From: Bacteroidales bacterium Bact_09
Lineage (GTDB): Bacteria > Bacteroidota > Bacteroidia > Bacteroidales > UBA932
Direction: 5' to 3'
Assembly: GCA_001603455.1 (NCBI GenBank)
Contig: LUZA01000004.1
Location: 1-53,073, forward strand
DNA length: 53,073 bases
Shown here: positions 41,345 through 50,816 of the stretch, one piece after another
Numbering within the stretch: the stretch's first letter is position 1
How the letters are laid out: each line of letters begins with the position of its first letter
The notes under the pieces: model-generated
Told to the model about the DNA's origin: nothing
Seen by the model: the letters and a program-made list of their open reading frames with translations, nothing else
Databases searched by the model: none
Program-made: the position numbers and the translations under genes

Positions 41345-42517
41345 ATGAAGCGGATATTGCTGATCATATTCTTTCTCATTACGATAACGGGGATACTTCA
41401 GGCTCAGGATGTGGGAGAGTTGCAGGCTCGCAACCGCCGCCTGCAGCAGGAGATCGCCACCCTGGAAAAACGGATCAGCACTACGGCAGATGATATCAGG
41501 GGTCAACTCAATCAGCACAGGCTGGGACAGCGCCTGTTGTCCAGCAGACAAGAATTGATCAGGGGTATGGAAGAAGAGCTTGCCAGACTCAACGACAGCA
41601 TTACAAAAAAGAATCTCATGATCGCCCGCCTGAAACAGGAACGCCAGGAACTAACCACGGCTTATGAATCTTTGCTCCTGCAGGCATACAGACACCGGGA
41701 CAAAAAACTGTGGATTATGCACGTTCTCTCAAGTGAAAGTGCATTGCAGGCCTACCGCAGGTGGCGCTATTTTCGTAATTACAGCGATTACATGCGTACG
41801 CAGGAAAAAAAGATCCGAGAAACAGAGGCACTTTTGCGCCGGGAAGAAATCCGTCTTGTTTCACTGCAGCAAGAACGCGTGAAGGCCCGTGATCAACTGG
41901 CCCGTGAAATAGTCAGGATGCAGGATGATCAACGAAAACTTAACAACAACATCAGAAAATTACAGCAGAACGAAAAGCAATTAAAAGCAGCATTGCAGAA
42001 ACGTATAGAGGAACAACGCAAGCTGGACAATGAAATTCAAAAAGCCCTGGCCGTCCTGGAAAAGAAAGACGAGGCAAGGGATCCGGGGGCCATAGAGGCA
42101 GCCCGGGCGCTATCGGCAGATTTTGTAGCCAATAAGGGAAACCTTCCCTGGCCTTTGAAAGATGCCGTTGTTATAGAACGATTTGGGCGGATTACCGATC
42201 CTAAATGGGGCTTTGTATTTGATAACAAGGGCGTTACCCTTTCCGGACCCAGGGGAGGCGATGTAGTTGCCGTGTTCAATGGCACTGTGGCAAGTATCTG
42301 GATGGATAACAGGGACAGTTACCTGATCAGGGTTTTGGTCACACACGGGGAATTCAGCACCATATACTGCCACATGGTAGATGTAGTGGTCAGGGAAGGT
42401 GACCAGGTGAACACAGGGCAAAAGATTGGGACTCTCTCCCCCCTGGGAGAAGGGAGCAGCTATTTTCAATTGCTTCGCAACGGGATTCCCGTCAATCCGG
42501 CTGACTGGTGCCGATAA
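41345..42517 (+). CDS. EnvC-like murein hydrolase activator (degenerate LytM/M23 domain)
   Basis: This 390-residue protein has a signal peptide (MKRILLIIFFLITITGILQA) and a long coiled coil (about residues 25-245). A C-terminal LytM domain follows (about 270-390, GRVTDPKWG-like text here GRITDPKWGFVFDNKG). The canonical zinc ligands of M23 enzymes are missing (KGVTLSGPRGGDVVAV lacks HxxxD; the last motif reads YFQ), as in EnvC, which activates amidases rather than cleaving murein. It follows a TPR lipoprotein after three bases; its end overlaps the convergent kinase gene by 26 bases. Confidence 0.88.
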   Translation: MKRILLIIFFLITITGILQAQDVGELQARNRRLQQEIATLEKRISTTADDIRGQLNQHRLGQRLLSSRQELIRGMEEELARLNDSITKKNLMIARLKQERQELTTAYESLLLQAYRHRDKKLWIMHVLSSESALQAYRRWRYFRNYSDYMRTQEKKIRETEALLRREEIRLVSLQQERVKARDQLAREIVRMQDDQRKLNNNIRKLQQNEKQLKAALQKRIEEQRKLDNEIQKALAVLEKKDEARDPGAIEAARALSADFVANKGNLPWPLKDAVVIERFGRITDPKWGFVFDNKGVTLSGPRGGDVVAVFNGTVASIWMDNRDSYLIRVLVTHGEFSTIYCHMVDVVVREGDQVNTGQKIGTLSPLGEGSSYFQLLRNGIPVNPADWCR

Positions 42518-44108
42518 ATTCCCTAATGACCGAAGCATAAGGAATATACCGTTCATCCCTAGGATGGACCGGCGTAAAATAACTCAGGAAATTCAATAGA
42601 CGGAGCGCTTCGGGGAAAGCGGCCGAAACAGGAAGAATGCGGTGCAGCAGCGGCTCGGCATGTGATTTAAGAACAGCCAGTTCATAGGGCAGGGCCGAGT
42701 TGAACATTACATCTGCCTCTTCTTGGAAAGGAAAGATGTTCTGCCTTTCTCCGTAACTGATGCTGGGCCAGCGAAGAATGGTTTCTTCTGCCGTGATGCC
42801 ACGGAATTGTGCATCACGCACCATCCGGCGGATCATCCTGGTATCGGTGGTCGAAATCCGGTTGTTTTCGTCCATGGATAAAGAGGTAAGTGCCGATGCA
42901 TAAATCTTGAATTTATTTTTGGCGGGTATATCTCGGGTCAGAACCGGATTCAGTGCGTGGATGCCTTCCATGATCAGGATGTCGTTTTCCTTCAGTTTCA
43001 ACCTTTTGCCGTTGAAAGTGCGTTGGCCTGTGAGGAAATCGAAAGAAGGTATCTCCACTTCCTTTCCATCGAGCAGTTTAAACAATTGTTCATTCAGGAA
43101 TTGCACATCCAGGGCAAGGAGGGACTCAAAATCATAATCCCCCTTATCGTCACGTGGGGTATCTTCCCGGTTAACAAAATAGTTATCCATTTCCAGCACG
43201 ACAGGTTTCATACCCAACACCTTCAATTGTGTGGAGATCCTTTTGGATGTAGTGGTTTTTCCGCTGCTTGAGGGACCGGCTATAAGCACCAGTTTTACTT
43301 TGTCACGACATTCAAAAATCCTGTCGGCAATATCTGCGTAACGCCTGCCATGGAAAGCTTCTCCGGTAAGGATCAGATCTTTGGTCTGCCCTTTTTGTAT
43401 TTTTTGATTGAGACTCCCGATGTCTTTGATTCCCATTATTTTGCCCCAGTGAACATACTCTTCGAACACTTCCACCAATTTGTTCAACTTGGGGGGACCG
43501 TCCAATTTTCCGGGGTTGTCCGGTTGTGGGTACTGCAGCAAAAAACCTCTGTGGAACCGGCACAGGTCGAACAATTTCAGATAGCCGGTGGAAGGTACAA
43601 GCGGGCCGTAAAAGGTGTCTGCATGGTCTTCCAGGTAATAGACAGAGGTAAAGAAATGACCTCGCGTTTCCTGTAGCAATGCCTTTTGCGGAAACCCGCC
43701 GCCGGCGAATATTTTTTGTGCTTCGCCAGTGCAAAGCTTTTCTCGCTTGAAAGGAATATTTTTTTCCACTATATGCTTCATCGCCCCCCGGATAAGGACC
43801 ATATCTTCTTCCGTTTCCTCCCGGTAGTCGGGAAAGATCAGGTCGCAGTAAAGAGAATTCCCCACCGAATAGGAGATTCTGAGCCGCGCGCAGGGGAATA
43901 CCTCCCGCACGGCTTTCTGTAATACGAAGGACAACGATCGGATGTATGTCCTTCTTCCGTCCGGATGTGAATAATCAATGAATTGGATATCGTGGGGATT
44001 ATACAGGACATAATCAAGGCTCTTAAGCCGATTGTCCACCAATGCGGCAAGGTATTTGTTGGCATCCGCCCCGTTCCATTCCCTGTTTATCTCTTGTAAT
44101 GTCTTCAT
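42492..44108 (-). CDS. Nucleoside (uridine) kinase with N-terminal domain, AAA/P-loop type
   Basis: This protein has about 538 residues and a P-loop GPSSSGKTTTSKRI near residue 293. DNYFVNREDTPRDDKGDYDFE carries the uridine-kinase-type substrate site, and MEGIHALNP is the family motif. The N-terminal 280 residues are a domain that resembles the TGS/threonyl-tRNA-synthetase-like part of this nucleoside-kinase group (FFTSVYYLEDHAD). The start MKTLQEINREWN at 44108 is chosen over an earlier frame that would overlap uvrA. It lies ten bases after uvrA on the same transcript. Confidence 0.85.
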   Translation of the reverse strand: MKTLQEINREWNGADANKYLAALVDNRLKSLDYVLYNPHDIQFIDYSHPDGRRTYIRSLSFVLQKAVREVFPCARLRISYSVGNSLYCDLIFPDYREETEEDMVLIRGAMKHIVEKNIPFKREKLCTGEAQKIFAGGGFPQKALLQETRGHFFTSVYYLEDHADTFYGPLVPSTGYLKLFDLCRFHRGFLLQYPQPDNPGKLDGPPKLNKLVEVFEEYVHWGKIMGIKDIGSLNQKIQKGQTKDLILTGEAFHGRRYADIADRIFECRDKVKLVLIAGPSSSGKTTTSKRISTQLKVLGMKPVVLEMDNYFVNREDTPRDDKGDYDFESLLALDVQFLNEQLFKLLDGKEVEIPSFDFLTGQRTFNGKRLKLKENDILIMEGIHALNPVLTRDIPAKNKFKIYASALTSLSMDENNRISTTDTRMIRRMVRDAQFRGITAEETILRWPSISYGERQNIFPFQEEADVMFNSALPYELAVLKSHAEPLLHRILPVSAAFPEALRLLNFLSYFTPVHPRDERYIPYASVIREFIGTSQPD

Positions 44109-44118
44109 GTCATAATAT

Positions 44119-46950
44119 TTAATGTAACCACTCCCTGAGCAGCCTGCCTGTATAGGATTGCAAATTCTCTGCCAGTGCTTCAGGCGTGCCGTAACCCACA
44201 ACAAATCCTCCGTCTTTTCCTCCTTCAGGGCCCAGATCTATGATATAATCTGCCGAACGGATGATGTCGGGATGGTGCTCAATGATCAGCACTGTGTTGC
44301 CTTTGTCGGTAAGCTGCTGCAAAATGTTGAGCAGCACCCTCACGTCCTCAAAGTGCAGCCCGGTAGTTGGTTCATCCAAGATGTACAGGGTATTGCCGGT
44401 CGAAGTGCGGGATAATTCGGCTGCCAGCTTTACGCGTTGGCATTCTCCCCCGCTCAGGGTTGTGGAGGGTTGCCCCAGTTTGATATATCCCAAACCTACG
44501 TCCTGCAGCGTTTTAATCTTCTGGATAATAGAGGGAACATACCTGAAGAATTCAACGGCTTCATTAACCGACATGTCCAGAACCTGGTTAATGTTTTTGT
44601 TTTTGTAACGGACGGCAAGAGTATCGCTTTTATAGCGTTTCCCCTGGCACTCGGGACACGTTATGTGGACATCGGGCAGAAAGTTCATTTCTATGAGCTG
44701 GATCCCTGCTCCTTTACAGGCTTCGCATCGTCCTCCCCTGATATTGAATGAAAAACGGGAAGATTTAAAGCCTCGTGTTTTGGCATCGGGAGAAGAGGCA
44801 AAAAGTTTGCGGATCTCACCAAAGACATTGGTATAAGTTGCCGGATTACTGCGTGGTGTTTTTCCGATGGGCGACTGGTCAACTTCCACCACTTTATCAA
44901 TATACTGGATCCCGGTGACCGATTCATGCGGCAGTGGATGCCTTTTGGACCGGTAAAACTTTCTTGTTAGTACGGGCAGGAGTGTTTCGTTAACCAAAGT
45001 GGATTTTCCGCTACCGCTTATTCCGGTGATACAGACAAAACATCCCAGGGGAAAATCGACTGTGATATGCTTAAGATTGTTTCCGCTGGCCCCGCATATG
45101 CGCAGAACATGTCCGTTGCCTGGTCGCCTTACGGAAGGGACGGGAATGCTGCGGATTCCTTTAAGGTATTGCCAGGTCAGGCTTTGCGGGAGGGATTGTT
45201 GCAGGAACTTGTCCATAGGCCCTGAGTAAAGCAAATTACCTCCCTTGCGGCCTGCCCCGGGGCCCAGGTCCACCAGCCAGTCCGCACTCCGGATGATTTC
45301 CTCATCGTGTTCCACTACGATCACCGAATTCCCCAAATTACGCAGTTTCATCAGGGCGTGTATCAACCGGCGGTTATCCCACTGATGCAATCCTATGCTG
45401 GGTTCATCCAGGATATAGAGTACATTGACCAGCGTAGAGCCTATCTGCGTGGCCAGGCGGATACGCTGGCTCTCTCCGCCACTGAGCGTGCGGGTACCCC
45501 TGTTCAAGGACAGATAGGAAAGGCCGACATCGATCAGGAATTGCAACCTGTCCCTGATTTCCTTCAGGACATCCGTTGCAATGGCTTTCTGACGGTCGGA
45601 TATCCGTTCTTCGATTCCATCCAGCCAGGAAGCCAGCGGTTGTATGTCCATTGCTGAAAGTTCGGCAATATTTTTATCTCCGAAGCGGAAACAAAGAGCC
45701 GTCTGGTTCAGGCGGCTTCCGTGACAGGCAGGACATTCTATCTCTTCCAGGTGTCTCTCCCAACTGGCCATTTTTCCTTCCGATTCACTATTCATTTGCT
45801 CCATCCGGTTGATCAGGCCGGGGAATGTAATGGTATAGGTGCCACCCACAGGTGAATGAACATAGATCAGGTCTTCGCTGCCGTAAAGAAGCGTATCCAT
45901 TGCCTCTTCGGGTATTTCGGCAATGGGGGTATGCAGGGAAAACCCGTATTTTTTTGCCAGGCCTTCCAGGTGATGAAAAAGCGTATTATCCCGGTATTTA
46001 CCAAAAGGTTCAAGCCCCCCCTGTGCTATGGACAGGGAATCATCCGGAATGATCTTTTTTAGATCGATACGTGTAGTAAATCCCAGTCCCTTGCATACAG
46101 GACATGCTCCGAGTGGAGAGTTGAAGGAAAAACTGTGGGGGGCAGGTTCCGGAAATGAGAGTCCACTTTCAGGGCACATCAGGTGTTTGCTAAAATGACT
46201 GACTTGTCCTGTATCGGGGTCCAGCACGGCAAATGACCCGTTCCCATGATATAAGGCAGTATTGACCGAGTCGCGTAAGCGGGCCAGGAAGGCATTATCA
46301 TTATCGCATCCTTTTGCAGGGATCAGTTTGTCAATTACGATCTCTATGAAATGAGCCTTATAACGGTCCAGCATCATATTGTGGGTGATCTGTGTAATGG
46401 TCCCGTCAATACGCACTTCAAGAAAGCCTTTTTTCAGGATCTGGTCCAGCAATTCGCGGTAATGCCCTTTTCTGCCTTTTACAACAGGAGCCAGCAGAAT
46501 ACATTTTTTCCCGTCGTACTGTTCTGCGATGAGCGAAACCATCTGTTCTGCCGTATAACGTATCATGGGTTTTCCCGTGACCGGGGAATAGGCGATGGAT
46601 GCCCTGGCAAACAGGAGCCTGAGAAAATCGTAGATCTCGGTAACTGTTCCCACGGTAGAACGCGGATTGCGGGTGGTGGTTTTTTGTTCAATGGCAATGA
46701 TGGGACTAAGTCCCGAAATATAGTCCACATCGGGACGTTGCAGGGTGCCCAGGTATTGACGTGCGTAAGAGGAAAGCGTTTCCAAATAGCGACGCTGTCC
46801 TTCGGCATGCAATGTGTCAAAAGCCAGGGATGACTTTCCACTCCCGCTTAACCCGGTAATAATACACAAGGAATGGCGGGGGATATCAAGGCTTATGTTC
46901 TTCAGGTTGTTGACACGGGCACCTTCTATCCGGATGTAACTTTTTGCCAT
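44119..46950 (-). CDS. uvrA: Excinuclease ABC subunit A
   Basis: UvrA is the damage-recognition ATPase of nucleotide excision repair. The 943-residue protein has two ABC modules, with Walker [10 protein letters not shown] and GISGSGKST and signatures LSGGESQRI and LSGGECQRV. Zinc-binding clusters are CPVCKG, CPACHG and, late in the protein, CEACKG/CPECQG. It is preceded by an MBL hydrolase gene after five bases and followed by the nucleoside kinase. Confidence 0.97.
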   Translation of the reverse strand: MAKSYIRIEGARVNNLKNISLDIPRHSLCIITGLSGSGKSSLAFDTLHAEGQRRYLETLSSYARQYLGTLQRPDVDYISGLSPIIAIEQKTTTRNPRSTVGTVTEIYDFLRLLFARASIAYSPVTGKPMIRYTAEQMVSLIAEQYDGKKCILLAPVVKGRKGHYRELLDQILKKGFLEVRIDGTITQITHNMMLDRYKAHFIEIVIDKLIPAKGCDNDNAFLARLRDSVNTALYHGNGSFAVLDPDTGQVSHFSKHLMCPESGLSFPEPAPHSFSFNSPLGACPVCKGLGFTTRIDLKKIIPDDSLSIAQGGLEPFGKYRDNTLFHHLEGLAKKYGFSLHTPIAEIPEEAMDTLLYGSEDLIYVHSPVGGTYTITFPGLINRMEQMNSESEGKMASWERHLEEIECPACHGSRLNQTALCFRFGDKNIAELSAMDIQPLASWLDGIEERISDRQKAIATDVLKEIRDRLQFLIDVGLSYLSLNRGTRTLSGGESQRIRLATQIGSTLVNVLYILDEPSIGLHQWDNRRLIHALMKLRNLGNSVIVVEHDEEIIRSADWLVDLGPGAGRKGGNLLYSGPMDKFLQQSLPQSLTWQYLKGIRSIPVPSVRRPGNGHVLRICGASGNNLKHITVDFPLGCFVCITGISGSGKSTLVNETLLPVLTRKFYRSKRHPLPHESVTGIQYIDKVVEVDQSPIGKTPRSNPATYTNVFGEIRKLFASSPDAKTRGFKSSRFSFNIRGGRCEACKGAGIQLIEMNFLPDVHITCPECQGKRYKSDTLAVRYKNKNINQVLDMSVNEAVEFFRYVPSIIQKIKTLQDVGLGYIKLGQPSTTLSGGECQRVKLAAELSRTSTGNTLYILDEPTTGLHFEDVRVLLNILQQLTDKGNTVLIIEHHPDIIRSADYIIDLGPEGGKDGGFVVGYGTPEALAENLQSYTGRLLREWLH

Positions 46951-46955
46951 TGTGA

Positions 46956-47600
46956 TCAGACTAGATGTTGCAGATAAGGATTGACGGCAAATTCGCCGGC
47001 CAGGGTGGAAGACGGACCGTGCCCCGGATAAATGCGTGTTTCCGGGGGTAATACACCGATCTTCCCGGAAAGGGATTCCATCAGCTGGTCGTAATCGCCG
47101 CCAGGCAGATCGGTTCGGCCTACACTGCCTGCAAACAGAAGATCGCCGGTAAACAATACGGCGTCCCGGCTGCCGTAAAGACAGACACTGCCGGGACTGT
47201 GCCCCGGTGTGTGGATCACCTTGAGCTCAGAATGGCCAAAGGTAAGGACCTCCCCGTCGCTGAGGGCCGTATAATCACTCCGGGGCTGGATTATATTGAA
47301 ACCAAAGAGCCGTGCGTAATTGGCTGCACGCTCCAGGTTGCCGAGTTCAAAAGGATGCATGCGGAGTGGAATGTTGTATGTTTTACGTATGAAATCCAGC
47401 CCCATTAGATGGTCAAAATGACAATGGGTATTTACAATATACAGGGGGGTCAGGTTGTTATTCCGGATATAACCGGCAAGGCGTTGTTCTTCGGTTGGTC
47501 CAAAGCACCCGGGATCAATAATTATGCAATGGCCTGTCTGGTCGTAAGCCAGGTAACAGCAGGTCCGCAGTGCATTGAAAAAAAATGTTTTGAACTCCAT
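46956..47600 (-). CDS. MBL-fold metallohydrolase, glyoxalase II-like
   Basis: This 214-residue protein has THCHFDHLMG (HxHxDH), HTPGHSPGSV and TGDLLFAGSVGRTDLPGG, matching glyoxalase II-like metallo-beta-lactamase-fold hydrolases. These act on thioesters or similar substrates; the true substrate is not shown. It lies six bases after pcm and five before uvrA, so it belongs to a repair-linked operon. Confidence 0.9.
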   Translation of the reverse strand: MEFKTFFFNALRTCCYLAYDQTGHCIIIDPGCFGPTEEQRLAGYIRNNNLTPLYIVNTHCHFDHLMGLDFIRKTYNIPLRMHPFELGNLERAANYARLFGFNIIQPRSDYTALSDGEVLTFGHSELKVIHTPGHSPGSVCLYGSRDAVLFTGDLLFAGSVGRTDLPGGDYDQLMESLSGKIGVLPPETRIYPGHGPSSTLAGEFAVNPYLQHLV

Positions 47601-47606
47601 ATGCTT

Positions 47607-48251
47607 TTATTTTTGGATTCCACCAAGCATTGGGACAAACTGGTAAGCCCCAAAATCTTCAGTCTTATAATCATCCTGGCCGGTTCTGGTGATGCGCAAC
47701 ATACGCTGTTCATTATGACCTACGGGGATAACCATCTTCCCGTTAATGGATAACTGTTCCTTGAGTCTGACCGGAATTCCGGGGGCACCACAGGTCACCA
47801 GAATGCCCTTGAAGGGAGCAAATTGGGAAAGACCGGAAAAACCGTCCCCGTAAAAAAGCCCTGACGGATCAAAGCCACTGTTAACCAGGTTTTTTTGGGC
47901 CAGGATATAAAGCTCTCTTATGCGCTCAATGGAATAAACATGGAATCCCATCGCCATGAGAACGGCGGCCTGATAGCCGCAACCTGTTCCGATTTCCAGG
48001 ACCTTGTCCCTTTTTTGGCAATCCAGCAGGTGTGTTTGCATGGCAACGGTATAAGGCTGTGAGATGGTCTGACGGGCAGCAATGGGCAGGGGCTTGTCCT
48101 TGTAAGCCATGTGTTCCAGTCCTTTATCCACAAATAAATGACGCGGGACACGTTCCATTGCTTTGAGGACTTCGGGATCAAATTCATATTTACGGGCCAA
48201 CTCCTCTATCAGCAGCCTTCTTTGTCCTTTTTGTCTAAGGGTATCTGGCAT
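47607..48251 (-). CDS. pcm: Protein-L-isoaspartate O-methyltransferase
   Basis: Pcm repairs isoaspartyl damage by methylating the side chain with SAM. The SAM motif EIGTGCGYQAAVL and the substrate motif ARQTISQPYTVAMQT are present. The start MPDTLRQKGQ at 48251 gives 214 residues; a longer upstream extension runs through the hairpin region and is rejected. It is first of the pcm-MBL-uvrA-kinase operon. A TAGTTTTG motif ends only two bases before the ATG, too close to be a clear promoter. Confidence 0.93.
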   Translation of the reverse strand: MPDTLRQKGQRRLLIEELARKYEFDPEVLKAMERVPRHLFVDKGLEHMAYKDKPLPIAARQTISQPYTVAMQTHLLDCQKRDKVLEIGTGCGYQAAVLMAMGFHVYSIERIRELYILAQKNLVNSGFDPSGLFYGDGFSGLSQFAPFKGILVTCGAPGIPVRLKEQLSINGKMVIPVGHNEQRMLRITRTGQDDYKTEDFGAYQFVPMLGGIQK

Positions 48252-48277
48252 TTCAAAACTAAAGATGCAAATGATTA

Positions 48278-48303
48278 AGCCCCCTCTCTTCCGGGAGGAG
48301 GCT
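48278..48303 (-). terminator. Hairpin between the OmpA/TPR gene and pcm
   Basis: AGCCCCCTC (48278-48286) pairs with GAGGAGGCT (48295-48303) with one C-A mismatch and an eight-base loop. It lies after the OmpA/TPR stop on the minus strand. The tail is TTAATCATTTG, only weakly T-rich, so it is at best a moderate terminator. Confidence 0.45.
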
Positions 48304-48327
48304 TTCATCCAGTTTAGGTAAATAGGT

Positions 48328-49992
48328 CTAGTTGTCTAAATATCTTAAAGATGGATCAAGCCGGAAGGCTTTGGCCTTATATTCCTCTGCCTTCGCATTT
48401 TCGTTAAGTCTTCCATAGGCTATACCTGTTACATACAGCGTGTAGGCACAATTCTGGTCCAGACCCTGAAGCACGTTTAACGCGTCTTTGACTTTGTTCT
48501 TATTCAGAAGAGCAATGGCATAGTTAATGTCTTTGCTTCTGGAGAGCAGGTCAATGGCCTTGTCATTTTCGTTCTGATAAATGGCCAGTACGCCGCGGTA
48601 ATAGCGTGTAACTTCTTTATCCGAGATGGCATTCAATGCTGATGCAGCCTCGTTGTACTGAGCTTGTTTTATGGCTATGCAGGCACGCTGCAATTCTATC
48701 ATGTCTTTTTCTTCCTGTTGATCAGCTACCAACATCCCATCTGCAAGTGTTTGACGCGCAGCATCCAGATTGTTTTTTTGTATCTGGTTGTATGCCAGAT
48801 TTATGTAAAGTTCAACAGCGTCCGGGTAACGTTCCAGTGCCCTTTTATAGAGCGTAATGGCCTGGTCGGGTTCCATTTCCATGGAAGCCTGAATGATATC
48901 GTTGGGGGTCAGGTATTCGGGCTGGTTATCGGCAATAACGCGGATTTCATCGGCGGTCAGCTGTATGGGTTCAAAATTAACGGCAACGGATCCGTAACGG
49001 AGCAAAGGAAGCATGACATTTTTGACTTCTGCATTGGAAGCGATCTCGGCACGGATCTGGCGTTCAGCCTCGGCCGGATTTGAGGCCAGGCGCAGGAACT
49101 GTTCTGCAAGCTGGTCCTTGTTGCTGATGTTGGATTCTTTCATTGCCGTGTAGAATTCGTTCCAGAATCCCATTCCCGAGGTGCTTGTCACAGTCCAGGC
49201 GCTGGCCGGAATATCTTTGGTATAACCCTGGTCTTTCAAAGCCTGGGCAAAGAAATTGCGGGTGTTATCGGCACGTTTTTTTGCCAGGGGATCGTTGATG
49301 CGGGAGGTGCCTTCGGGAGAAGCGTTGCCTTCCACGTCTATGCGTGTGATCCGGAAATCTTCACGGCTTGCCAGCTGCCGGAGTGAATTCAGAACGCGGG
49401 TGATCTCGGGTTGTGTGGCAATGGTACGGGTCACGGTGTACCCGTTGACAGGGAAGTAAATTTTTCCCCTGAGGGCAGCCCTGGCATCCGATTCGGATGC
49501 TATATGAGCCATGTAAATCGGAAGAACCGGAGTAAGAGGTACAGCAACTGTCCAGTTACACAATGGCAGGCATAGTTCCTCCTTGCTCAGACAGTTGTAA
49601 GCCCATGCTTTTGTTTGCAGGGTGGCCGTTGCCAGTCCGTCATGGTATGGTATGGTCGTGCTGTAACACAGAATCTGCTGAACAGACCAGTCAACCACAG
49701 GGTAATTGGTGTCAATAACGCCATATCCCTGTACAGTATAGTAAGGCAGTTCTCTTACATCACCGTTAGCGTAAAGTATGGAAGGCATTATGGAGAAAGT
49801 GATCCTTTTTTCGAAATAGCCGGCGGGAACTTCCACACAGAAAGAAACTTTTACCGTTCCGTTCTGCTGCACGTCAAAAACAGGCTCTCCGCAAACAATT
49901 CCGGAATAATCGGCCGGGATCCTCGTTGTTGCGCAGGATATCGCTATCAGAGACACTGCACCGAGGAGGAGAATATTCAATATTTTCTTCAT
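48328..49992 (-). CDS. OmpA-like and TPR lipoprotein
   Basis: This 554-residue protein has a lipobox (LIAISCATT, Cys20), a beta-rich N-terminal domain (about 25-180), and an OmpA-like region (about 200-245, with RITRIDVEGNASPEGTSRIN). TPR-like helices run to the end (about 380-554, SMEMEPDQAITLYKRALERYPD). Such proteins tether the outer membrane to peptidoglycan and form part of envelope assemblies. It is a single-gene unit with a -7 element (50043-50036) about 43 bases upstream. Confidence 0.75.
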   Translation of the reverse strand: MKKILNILLLGAVSLIAISCATTRIPADYSGIVCGEPVFDVQQNGTVKVSFCVEVPAGYFEKRITFSIMPSILYANGDVRELPYYTVQGYGVIDTNYPVVDWSVQQILCYSTTIPYHDGLATATLQTKAWAYNCLSKEELCLPLCNWTVAVPLTPVLPIYMAHIASESDARAALRGKIYFPVNGYTVTRTIATQPEITRVLNSLRQLASREDFRITRIDVEGNASPEGTSRINDPLAKKRADNTRNFFAQALKDQGYTKDIPASAWTVTSTSGMGFWNEFYTAMKESNISNKDQLAEQFLRLASNPAEAERQIRAEIASNAEVKNVMLPLLRYGSVAVNFEPIQLTADEIRVIADNQPEYLTPNDIIQASMEMEPDQAITLYKRALERYPDAVELYINLAYNQIQKNNLDAARQTLADGMLVADQQEEKDMIELQRACIAIKQAQYNEAASALNAISDKEVTRYYRGVLAIYQNENDKAIDLLSRSKDINYAIALLNKNKVKDALNVLQGLDQNCAYTLYVTGIAYGRLNENAKAEEYKAKAFRLDPSLRYLDN

Positions 49993-50035
49993 GGTAAATA
50001 AGATTATGAATAGTAGATATCTATCAGGTTATATG

Positions 50036-50122
50036 CAAAGTTATGTAAAATATTTCCACGTAACAACAATTTTTGTTAATTACCTGTTAATTGTTTTTAA
50101 GGAGCAAAATTTCGTATATTTG
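50036..50122. promoter_or_regulatory. Divergent -7 elements between OmpA/TPR gene and deoxynucleoside kinase
   Basis: TAACTTTG (minus, 50043-50036) serves the OmpA/TPR gene. TATATTTG (plus, 50115-50122) serves the kinase and has a TTG (50091-50093) 21 bases upstream, a full match to the TTG-N19-21-TAnnTTTG pattern. The region between is A/T rich. Confidence 0.65.
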
Positions 50123-50142
50123 CTTTAGATAAATCATTGTGT

Positions 50143-50754
50143 ATGCATATAGCTGTTGCCGGGAATATCGGAAGCGGAAAAACCACCCTTACAAGACTCC
50201 TTTCCAGACATTACGGATGGATCCCCAAATATGAAGAAGTAGTGGACAATCCTTATCTGACGGATTTCTATGAAGATATGCAGCGTTGGTCCTTCAACCT
50301 ACAGATCTTCTTTTTGAACCGTCGTCTGGCGGGGATTGTAGAAATTCAGAAAACAGGCCGGACGGTCATTCAGGACCGGACCATCTACGAAGATGCCAGT
50401 ATCTTTGCCACCAATCTTCACGCCATGGGACTGATGTCGACCCGCGATTTTGACAATTACATCAAGCTTTATGAGCTGATGATATCGCTTATCCCCGCTC
50501 CTGATCTGATCATATACCTAAGGGCATCTGTTCCCACGCTTGTAAAACGCATCCAGAAAAGAGGCAGGGAGTATGAAAGTTCCATCCGTCTGGATTACCT
50601 TACGGGACTGAACGAAAGATATGAATCCTGGATCGGCAGTTATGAAGGACCCAAATTGATTTTGGAAGTAGACAACCTCCAGGTGGAGGAGAATCCGGAA
50701 GATTTCAGCAAGGTGATCGACAAAATCGATGCCCGGCTTCACGGACTTTTTTAG
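50143..50754 (+). CDS. Deoxynucleoside kinase (dAdo/dGuo type)
   Basis: This kinase salvages deoxynucleosides. The 203-residue protein has the P-loop VAGNIGSGKTTL, the DRT substrate motif QDRTIYEDASIFA, and the LID region RGREYESSIRLDYLTGLNERY. The start at ATG 50143 (MHIAVAGN) is preferred to a TTG six bases upstream. It has the best-formed promoter of the window. Confidence 0.9.
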   Translation: MHIAVAGNIGSGKTTLTRLLSRHYGWIPKYEEVVDNPYLTDFYEDMQRWSFNLQIFFLNRRLAGIVEIQKTGRTVIQDRTIYEDASIFATNLHAMGLMSTRDFDNYIKLYELMISLIPAPDLIIYLRASVPTLVKRIQKRGREYESSIRLDYLTGLNERYESWIGSYEGPKLILEVDNLQVEENPEDFSKVIDKIDARLHGLF

Positions 50755-50816
50755 TTCCGTATTTCGGATATTTGCTTTTTTACCCGCACACGTATTTGGT
50801 ATATACTTTATGAAGT

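Noticed and set aside
48254-48261. TAGTTTTG as the pcm promoter
   Set aside because: It ends only two bases before the ATG, which would place the start site inside the start codon.
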